64,000 bases of DNA. Source: Helicobacter rappini (GTDB lineage: Bacteria > Campylobacterota > Campylobacteria > Campylobacterales > Helicobacteraceae). A program made the translations under genes and the position numbers. Location: NCBI RefSeq assembly GCF_900198625.1, contig NZ_FZPK01000014.1, positions 1 through 64,000 on the forward strand. The letters run 5' to 3'. Shown in pieces: positions 57,421-64,000 of this stretch (the stretch's first letter is position 1; every line of letters starts with the position of its first letter). Under the pieces are notes generated by a model, which saw only the letters and a program-made list of their open reading frames with translations, did no database searches and was not told the DNA's origin.

Positions 57421-58254
57421 TTACTTGCTTAGATTTTCTTTTGCAATAGCAAGAGCTTTGTCTGCCATTGCATTTGTGTTTGTTGCTTCAACATGAACAC
57501 CAAATCTTTCATGGTCATACTCTTTAGCATCTTGAATGCTTTTAAAATCCTGATTCATTCCCTTACTAAAATACGCATAGAATGTAGCTAGACCTAAAAT
57601 AATAAAGAACGCACTCATAAGCCATTTTGCAGTTCTTAAACCACTGATTCCAAGCCCTTCAAACCATCCCCATTTAATGCAAAGACGATAAAGACCGATA
57701 GAACCATGCAATTCAACCGCAAAAAGCAAAACAATATAGAGTAACCAAAAGTTTTGCTCAAAGAATCTAAATGAAGAACCACTTGGTCCAATAGTATCTG
57801 GCTCTGCAAACATGATATAAAGATGCACACTTGCCAAGAAAAACATAACAAAGCCTGTCGCTGCTTGTATAAACCATAAACTTGTATCGCTGTGCTTCAT
57901 CACATGTTTATGTGCTTTTAAAGCAAGAAATTGCCTATAATTAATAGGAAATTTTCGCATTGCCAAAAAAGCATGTGCAACAAAAACAATAAATACAAAT
58001 GCCGCTACACCGCTTACTATTTTTGGTTCTCCAGCTTTGCTAAGAAATGGACTACCCTCAAATAACTTCGTAATAGTAAACATGAATTGATCGCTAATAA
58101 GAATACTAGAGACAAAAAACATGTGTGCTATCATAAATAAGCCTAAAAAAAGCCCGGTAGCACTTTGCCACCAGTCTAATCGTGCAGGCACTCTACTTTT
58201 TTTGCGTTCTGTGGTTATGCCAAGATAACCTTCTATCACCTTCTCTTCTTGCAT
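57421..58254 (-). CDS. frdC: Fumarate reductase cytochrome b subunit
   Basis: FrdC is the dihaem, menaquinol-oxidising membrane anchor of epsilonproteobacterial fumarate reductase. The start [12 protein letters not shown] at 58254 (GGGAGG ribosome-binding site 5 bp upstream) is chosen because it matches family N-termini; an upstream in-frame ATG would add 15 residues. Five membrane helices are visible, with haem-ligand histidines in [41 protein letters not shown] and [14 protein letters not shown]. 277 residues. Confidence 0.95.
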   Translation of the reverse strand: MQEEKVIEGYLGITTERKKSRVPARLDWWQSATGLFLGLFMIAHMFFVSSILISDQFMFTITKLFEGSPFLSKAGEPKIVSGVAAFVFIVFVAHAFLAMRKFPINYRQFLALKAHKHVMKHSDTSLWFIQAATGFVMFFLASVHLYIMFAEPDTIGPSGSSFRFFEQNFWLLYIVLLFAVELHGSIGLYRLCIKWGWFEGLGISGLRTAKWLMSAFFIILGLATFYAYFSKGMNQDFKSIQDAKEYDHERFGVHVEATNTNAMADKALAIAKENLSK

Positions 58255-58325
58255 TAAGCCTCCCTTAAAATGAGCTTTGATTTGCCAGTAGTATGCCATA
58301 TTTACCCTGCATACTTCCGCGTAAC

Positions 58326-58331
58326 ATTATA
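58326..58331 (-). promoter_or_regulatory. Probable -10 box of the frdCAB operon
   Basis: The minus strand reads TCTTATAATGTTAC, a perfect TATAAT about 70 bp before the frdC start. Confidence 0.5.
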
Positions 58332-58490
58332 AGATATAATCACTTTGAAATTCTTTTAGCAATTTGTTTTAAAACTTTTTTTACAAAACTATGTGTAAAA
58401 ACTACACATAACCCCATTTTACAGCATATAGTTACGATAAGTTGATGTGAAAGTATGTATATTTGTATAGAAGATTCTAAGAATCTAAAG

Positions 58491-59939
58491 CTATCGTATA
58501 GGTTTTATAAAACCATCTAAAAGCCAATCAGCTAACGACTCATTAGTTGCTACAACCAAGTCTGTGGGGACTTCCTGCCCGATAGAAAAGTAACTGATGG
58601 GTTTTTTTGTCTCATACGCAAGGGAAAAAATATTGCCTAAGCCGCGACTTTCATCAAGTTTGCTAAATATCAATGTATCAAGATTCAAAATACTAAATGC
58701 ATCGTAAATATCACGCAAATCCTCAAATTTTGTTGTCGCACTCATAACAAGTGAAGTATTGATTTTATAATCACCTTGTAAGTATTTTTTTATCTGTGCG
58801 ATTCTCTCGCTATCATTTTGACTACGACCTGCGGTATCAACTAGAATATAATCACAATAGCGAAGTGAATCTAGGGCTTGTAAAAACTCTTCTGGGGCAA
58901 CCACCATTTGAATGCTAATACGCATTCTCTCTGCATACCATTCAAGCTGCTGCAATGCACCGATTCTGTAACTATCAAGGGTGATAATGCCGACCTTTGC
59001 CTTTTTCTCAAGTGAGAATCTAGCAGCAAGTTTTGCAAGTGCGGTAGTCTTGCCAACACCTGTTGGACCTACAAGCATCATTATTTTTTTTGTCATATCC
59101 TTGCTTTCTGGGCGACAATATACCATTTTACGCAACACTTCCCTAAAATAACGCTTGATAGTCAAAGAATTTTCACGCATTTTAAGCGGCATAAGCTCAA
59201 GGCTAAGGCTCATAATCGCATCAAGATGACTTTTAATTATACCGCTACTCTTTGCAATACGATAGATTTCAGCAAACTCATGGGGTATATTTATGCCCTC
59301 ACTTTTTGGACTTTTATCGTCCCATACCATGTTTTGAATAAGCTTTAGTTTATCATTTAATTTATCTAGCTCTTGCTTTATCCCACGCAACTCTTCTACA
59401 TTTGCCCCCTGCAGATTCTGTCGCTCTTGCAACTTTGATCCAACTCGTTTATTAAGTGTTTCTAATGTGCTTGAAGTTTGCTGTAAAATCGGTGCATTTG
59501 CAACCTGTAAATCATCTTTTTTTGTAGATTGCGTTTGCAATCTATTCGTAACATTTGGACTAAAATCAAGGCGAATATCTTCAGAATCTATATCACTAGA
59601 TAACTCCGAAATCTCTTTTACTGCACGACTAAGCTGACGACTAATATCTTCATCGAAAACATCAAGTTTTTTTTGCGCCCTTTTGCGCTCAAGCTCTTTT
59701 TGTGCGATTTCATCAAGTCTTTGCTGAATGCTATTAGATCTCGTTGCAACGACTTCTGGCTGTGGCACCGGGGCTGCATCGTCTTGGACTGCAACTACGA
59801 CTTCATATAAGCCCGGCTCTGTTAGAGTTTTTTTTCTTATTTCCTTGCTATCAATGATTAATGCTTCATCTCCGTGCATACTCTGTGCTTTTTTCAAAGC
59901 CTCTGGTGGTGTCTCTCCTGAATAAGTATAAAGCTTCAT
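58491..59939 (-). CDS. flhF: Flagellar biosynthesis GTPase FlhF
   Basis: FlhF is an SRP-type GTPase that sets number and polar position of flagella. The 482-residue protein has the FlhF N-terminus (MKLYTYSGETPPEALKKAQS), a charged linker, and the NG domain with P-loop VGPTGVGKTTALAKLA near 290, DSYRIGALQQLEWYAE, VDTAGRSQND near 370 and FSKLDES near 430. Its start overlaps the folK stop (ATGA), as expected for co-translation. Confidence 0.97.
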   Translation of the reverse strand: MKLYTYSGETPPEALKKAQSMHGDEALIIDSKEIRKKTLTEPGLYEVVVAVQDDAAPVPQPEVVATRSNSIQQRLDEIAQKELERKRAQKKLDVFDEDISRQLSRAVKEISELSSDIDSEDIRLDFSPNVTNRLQTQSTKKDDLQVANAPILQQTSSTLETLNKRVGSKLQERQNLQGANVEELRGIKQELDKLNDKLKLIQNMVWDDKSPKSEGINIPHEFAEIYRIAKSSGIIKSHLDAIMSLSLELMPLKMRENSLTIKRYFREVLRKMVYCRPESKDMTKKIMMLVGPTGVGKTTALAKLAARFSLEKKAKVGIITLDSYRIGALQQLEWYAERMRISIQMVVAPEEFLQALDSLRYCDYILVDTAGRSQNDSERIAQIKKYLQGDYKINTSLVMSATTKFEDLRDIYDAFSILNLDTLIFSKLDESRGLGNIFSLAYETKKPISYFSIGQEVPTDLVVATNESLADWLLDGFIKPIR

Positions 59940-60406
59940 TTAAATAAACCTAATTGAAAAGTAAGTGGTTGCAACACACTTTGCCTATTAGCATACTCTC
60001 TATGTGGTAGATACATGTGAGCTAAATTTACCTTCTTTTTCGCATAAAAAATTAAATCAATATCCAAGCTACGCTCCCCATTTTTCATTAAACGCACCCT
60101 TTCTCTACCAAACTTTCTTTCAAAATAAAACATAAGAGAAAAAAGCGATCTCACACATAAAGATGTGCTAAATATAATACTTGTATTGTAAAAATCTGGC
60201 TGTTTTATATATCCAAAAGGCGGATTCTTATAAATGTATGCTGTGCTGTGAATCTGAATCTTTGGGTGTTTATATAAGCAAGAAAAAAGTTGCTCAAAAG
60301 TTTTTATGCAATGACCAACATTTGCACCTATACCCCAAACAACCATATTTGCATAACTTTTGCAATTATGTTGCACATAAGGAAAATGCTTTGTAAATAG
60401 CTTCAC
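59936..60406 (-). CDS. folK: 6-hydroxymethyl-7,8-dihydropterin pyrophosphokinase
   Basis: FolK transfers pyrophosphate from ATP to hydroxymethyl-dihydropterin in folate synthesis. The frame shows the HPPK opening WGIGANVGH, IYKNPPFGYIKQPDFYNTSI and the signature RMKNGERSLDIDLIFY-like segment (RLMKNGERSLDIDLIFYAKK). A GTG start at 60406 is preceded by AAGGAG. 156 residues. Upstream of flhF, as in H. pylori. Confidence 0.93.
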   Translation of the reverse strand: MKLFTKHFPYVQHNCKSYANMVVWGIGANVGHCIKTFEQLFSCLYKHPKIQIHSTAYIYKNPPFGYIKQPDFYNTSIIFSTSLCVRSLFSLMFYFERKFGRERVRLMKNGERSLDIDLIFYAKKKVNLAHMYLPHREYANRQSVLQPLTFQLGLFK

Positions 60407-60616
60407 AAAAACTCCTTGCCTATAATTTAACTATCACGAATAAATAGTAGTTAGAGAATCTAATCCAAATTCTAATCTTAATAAAACTCGCTATTATACC
60501 TAAAAAATTAGTATTTTGAAATACAAAAGTTTAGATTCTGTATTATTAGACATTTGAAAAATCATTATTTATAAAACCAAATCAATAAAATTCCTAATAA
60601 AACATAGTGTATATAT

Positions 60617-61987
60617 CTAATTGCATTCTCTAATCGCCTTGCTATGCTCTATAAGCTCTGGTATATCCTGCAACTTATCTGGTGAGATGAGTTCAAATGT
60701 CTCTTTAGCCTGTTTGCAGTCCCCTTTTTTATAGAATCCCCAAGCTAGGCTATCCAAATATTCAATAGATGTTGGCTCGATGGCAAGGGCTTTGCTTACA
60801 TACTGCATACCCTCATCAATATTAAAATCATGGATAATCATCAAATAGCCCAAAAAATTATAAAAAAATGCGTCATTTTTGCTGAGATTCTCTTTTGCCT
60901 CTTTTAGCTCTTCTGTGCGTTTTGTAAGCATAGTTTTAAGCGTATTAATGATTGGTTTTAGAGTTTGTTTATTTTTCGATTCTATCGCCTCATATTCATA
61001 TACCGCACTAAGCCCCAATAATTCTGCTTTTTTTGTCTGTGCGTATAGCTTACTTGCTATTTTAGAAGCACTCTTAAAATCCCCATACTCTGCATAAACT
61101 TGCATAAGCATTTCTTCGCCATCATTGCCAAGCAAAGATTCATTTTCTCGCAATAGTTTTATTGCCTCATCATAATGCTTTAATTGCACCAGAATTGCTA
61201 CAAGCATACGCGCATTTTCTAAGCTTTTGTCATCATGGAATCTTTTTGCAAGATTCTCTTGTAGCATATCAAGTTTATTAGCCTTTGCATAGATAGGAAA
61301 AAATGTCTGTAAATTTAGGCTATATTCATTATCTGCGATATACATATTGAGATAATGTAAAGCATTATCTATCTCTTTAAGCTTTAAATAGATTGCTACA
61401 ATTTGATTAAGTGCTTCTAGTCTTAGTTTTGTCCCAGAACTCATGGGATCATCATATACACTTATAAAATGCTTCACAGCCTTTTTAGGCATATTTTCTT
61501 GCAAATATAAATTACTCAAAACATAATGTGTATGCAAACTCGGATTTATAGCTATATTCTTTTCAAGCAAAATAATTGCTAGATTATATTGCTTTTTTCG
61601 TATGTGATCTTCTGCAATGATGAGATTTGTATCCACATCATCTAAATTTTTACTTAAAGTTTGATATTGCTTTGCTGCTTCCACTGCCAACTCAATGCTT
61701 CCAGCTTGACTTTTAGCCAATGCGACTTGTTTTAAAAAATAAATATCTTTTGTTTGCTTATAAAGCCTATCGTATATATCAGCAGCTTCTAAAAAAAGTC
61801 CTTGATTCATAAAGTCAGCGGCTTTTAGCATAAGAAAATCAGCGCCAACATCTGTATTATATGTCTGTGTGCTTTGTATATTTTGACCTAATTTTCTCGT
61901 AGTATCTGCACAACTTATATGCAACATTGCAACACATGCTAGGCTTATGCGACAAATTAATGCAAAAATATTTGTTTTCATAATCAC
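60617..61987 (-). CDS. Exported TPR-repeat protein
   Basis: The 456 residues have an N-terminal hydrophobic signal (FALICRISLACVAMLHISC) whose cysteine 26 could be lipidated, although the lipobox is imperfect. Repeated helix pairs of TPR type run through the rest (EAADIYDRLYKQTKDIYFLK; PTSIEYLDSLAWGFYKKGDC). Such proteins are periplasmic or outer-membrane scaffolds; no specific partner can be named. Confidence 0.8.
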   Translation of the reverse strand: MIMKTNIFALICRISLACVAMLHISCADTTRKLGQNIQSTQTYNTDVGADFLMLKAADFMNQGLFLEAADIYDRLYKQTKDIYFLKQVALAKSQAGSIELAVEAAKQYQTLSKNLDDVDTNLIIAEDHIRKKQYNLAIILLEKNIAINPSLHTHYVLSNLYLQENMPKKAVKHFISVYDDPMSSGTKLRLEALNQIVAIYLKLKEIDNALHYLNMYIADNEYSLNLQTFFPIYAKANKLDMLQENLAKRFHDDKSLENARMLVAILVQLKHYDEAIKLLRENESLLGNDGEEMLMQVYAEYGDFKSASKIASKLYAQTKKAELLGLSAVYEYEAIESKNKQTLKPIINTLKTMLTKRTEELKEAKENLSKNDAFFYNFLGYLMIIHDFNIDEGMQYVSKALAIEPTSIEYLDSLAWGFYKKGDCKQAKETFELISPDKLQDIPELIEHSKAIRECN

Positions 61988-62008
61988 TCCAACCTCATAT
62001 ATGCTGTG

Positions 62009-62428
62009 CTAAATAATAACACCTATACAACGGCTTACTAACTCATTTTTATCCTCTTTATACATGCTCCAAAAAGGAAAGGTTTGACATTGCTTTGGTC
62101 TAACTTCATAAATGGAGCATTTTAAACTTTTTTCATCAAAAAATACACAACTTATGCCTTTTTCTACATCATCGCATTTTTTTTCAATAAGAGAGAATCT
62201 TGTGCCTACTTTCTTAATATAACGCAAACAAAAATCCTCAAAAGGTATATTTAAAAAAGCACTGATTCTCTCTATCTCCGCAATACTTGCAAAAATATAA
62301 CCACTCTCACCATAGCAGCACTTCCCCCCACATTCACTACACTTCCCTGTGTTAAACGCAAAGTCAAAGCCATCTTTTTTTATTATGCTTTCTTGTGTAT
62401 GTTTTTTAGAATCTACTTTATCTTGCAT
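62009..62428 (-). CDS. YkgJ-family cysteine-cluster protein
   Basis: The 139 residues contain the zinc/iron-chelating pattern of the YkgJ family: CSECGGKCCYGESGYIF, a central CDDVEKGISCVFFDE and CSIYEVRPKQCQTFPFW. Function of the family is not established. It precedes the TPR gene by 21 bp and is probably co-transcribed with it. Confidence 0.88.
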   Translation of the reverse strand: MQDKVDSKKHTQESIIKKDGFDFAFNTGKCSECGGKCCYGESGYIFASIAEIERISAFLNIPFEDFCLRYIKKVGTRFSLIEKKCDDVEKGISCVFFDEKSLKCSIYEVRPKQCQTFPFWSMYKEDKNELVSRCIGVII

Positions 62429-62616
62429 ATTGTTTCTACTTGTTTTTTATTTTGATTGTGATTATTTGTAAATAAACTGCATTATTGTAGCAATTTATGC
62501 TTAATATATGAAATGATAATCTATCGATATATGACTTTAGAATCTAGAACAACCCTACTATAACTTTCACATTCTCACTAAAAATCATTACAATGTAAAA
62601 GTTTCTAAAATCAACC

Positions 62617-63972
62617 TTATTTATCTTTAAGTATCTCTTGCACGCATTCCTTATCGCTAAAATGTATTTCATTATCTCTAAATATCTGCACACTCTCATC
62701 GCCTTTGCCTAGCACAAGTAAAACCCAATCTTTTTGTAATTCTCTTAAAGCGAGTTTGATAGCTTCTTTTCTATCAAGGATAATTTGCATAGTAATAGCA
62801 GCATTACTTGATTTAATCTCATAAGAAGTGTTTTCTTTAATCTCTATATCTGTTTCATTAAGGCTTTTTGCAAACACACCTTTTGCTATCTCTTGTGCGA
62901 TACTTAGCGGATTTTCACTTCTTGGATTATCATTTGTGATATAAATCTTTTTTGCATAGAATCTAGCACAAGCCCCCATTTTCTCACGCTTACTCTTATC
63001 TCTATCTCCACCAGCCCCAAACACAACGCTTATATTTTTTGTCTTAAAAGATTCAAAAACCTGCTTCATACCATCAGTTGTATGGGCAAAATCAATGATT
63101 ACTAAAGGCGTTTTACTTACAATCTCCATGCGACCAGACACACCGCCAAAGTTTTTCACACACGCACAAATGCTTTGTATATCTTGCTTTGTGATAGCAT
63201 GTATTGCAAGTGTTGCTGCCATGAGATTATAGAGATTGAAAAGACCAAAAAGACTAGATTCTATAACGCATTCTTGCATAGAATCTTTTTGCAATCGCAA
63301 ACTCATCTGTGCGAAAATCCCATCTTGCAAACCATAGGCATTCACAAATAAATGCCCCTTAGATTCCACACCATAGGTAAGGACATGCGGATAAAAACGC
63401 ATACTAGCACCACTTTTATCATCAAGATTAATAATCTTTATACACTCGCCACTTTGCAGGAACTGCATTTTAGTCTTAGCATAATCTTCCCAAGTCTTAT
63501 GATAGTCTAAATGATCGCTTGTGATATTTGTGAGAATCTTAAGGCAGAACTCTAAACCATAGATTCTCTCCTGTTTAATCGCATGAGAGCTAACCTCCAT
63601 GACAAAGAAATCGCAACCCATATTTGCCGCCATATCTATATCTTCATATAGCTCTAAAAGGCTGGGTGTCGTTAGCCCCTTTGGTTTTTTTCGTGTGTCA
63701 TTGATAAACATACCACGAGTGCCAAGCAGGGCGACTTTATAACCCATATCAAGCAGCACAGAATATATAGCCGCTGCCGTTGTTGTTTTGCCATTTGTGC
63801 CTGTAATGCCAATTAGTTTAATATTTGTATTGAAATACTCTTTTAGCTCATCTCTTTCTAAAATGCGGATATTTTGCGGTAAAGATTCTATAAAATGTGC
63901 GTTTTGCGGGGTTTTAAGAAAGATAGAATCTTCTCTTAGCTTTCTTGTATCATCTGTAATGTGTGGTTTCAT
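62617..63972 (-). CDS. murE: UDP-N-acetylmuramoyl-tripeptide synthetase (meso-DAP adding)
   Basis: MurE adds meso-diaminopimelate to UDP-MurNAc-dipeptide. Visible are the ATP-binding ITGTNGKTTTAAAIYSVL near 55, MEVSSHAI near 125, LTNITSDHLDYH and the DNPRSEN motif that selects meso-DAP. 451 residues, the short epsilonproteobacterial form. A stop codon lies in frame 24 bp before the ATG, so the gene is complete in the window. Confidence 0.96.
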   Translation of the reverse strand: MKPHITDDTRKLREDSIFLKTPQNAHFIESLPQNIRILERDELKEYFNTNIKLIGITGTNGKTTTAAAIYSVLLDMGYKVALLGTRGMFINDTRKKPKGLTTPSLLELYEDIDMAANMGCDFFVMEVSSHAIKQERIYGLEFCLKILTNITSDHLDYHKTWEDYAKTKMQFLQSGECIKIINLDDKSGASMRFYPHVLTYGVESKGHLFVNAYGLQDGIFAQMSLRLQKDSMQECVIESSLFGLFNLYNLMAATLAIHAITKQDIQSICACVKNFGGVSGRMEIVSKTPLVIIDFAHTTDGMKQVFESFKTKNISVVFGAGGDRDKSKREKMGACARFYAKKIYITNDNPRSENPLSIAQEIAKGVFAKSLNETDIEIKENTSYEIKSSNAAITMQIILDRKEAIKLALRELQKDWVLLVLGKGDESVQIFRDNEIHFSDKECVQEILKDK

Positions 63973-64000
63973 TTTGATACTTTTTGTTGTTTTTTAGCTT

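Overview
The window comes from a low-GC epsilonproteobacterium, almost certainly a Helicobacter. The evidence is the frdC-frdA-frdB order, fliN followed by fliO-like and tonB-like genes, folK-flhF, DapD and MurE of the group's type, Sel1/Hcp-like cysteine-rich repeats, and long poly-G contingency tracts. The gene content suggests an enterohepatic rather than a gastric species, but that is inference. No rRNA, tRNA or CRISPR array was seen.

Layout. 1-8.9 kb: a Sel1-repeat protein (cut by the window edge), glyQ, dut, queC, a metallophosphoesterase, an outer-membrane barrel protein, a CorC/HlyC-type protein, a membrane protein and fmt. 9.1-11.4 kb: a small restriction-modification island with a broken second methyltransferase whose tail resembles the 3' end of guaA. 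11.4-17.0 kb: a 1864-residue guaA in which the GMP synthase core is split by about 1100 residues of GNAT acetyltransferase domains, then by a sixth GNAT domain plus palindromic-repeat linkers. 17.4-22.3 kb: a three-gene cassette with ZorA-like and ZorB-like motor proteins and a polytopic membrane protein, without the usual Zorya effectors. 22.6-35.5 kb: a chemoreceptor, dapD, fliN-fliO-tonB, a long disordered protein, an LpxR-like lipid A deacylase and a 5'-truncated phage-like gene. 35.6-39.3 kb: carB with an in-frame repeat insertion.

39.3-54.3 kb is the most remarkable region. It is a dTDP-sugar and glycan-decoration locus (rmlA, rmlB, wecF-like, two formyltransferases, two WbqC proteins, hexapeptide acyltransferases, wecE, fdtA, three methyltransferases, two FemAB-like proteins, a GNAT) carrying eleven G/C homopolymers of 11-14 bases. 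Five tracts lie inside genes; as assembled four of these genes are out of frame (OFF) and wecE is ON. Six tracts lie at gene 3' ends. For each of those six, one slippage frame runs through the tract and stops exactly on the start codon of the next gene (ATGA or GTGA). This suggests phase-variable translational coupling, not only ON/OFF switching of single genes. Tandem duplications and mosaic paralogues (methyltransferases, FemAB pair, WbqC pair) show that the locus grows by local recombination.

54.7-64 kb returns to core genes: frdB, frdA, frdC, flhF, folK, a TPR protein, a YkgJ-type cysteine-cluster protein and murE.

Throughout the window the heptamer AGAATCT/AGATTCT is strikingly over-represented, in genes (as DS/ES/LDS codons) and between them. 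In-frame palindromic repeats in guaA and carB suggest a mobile or expanding repeat family that colonises coding sequence.
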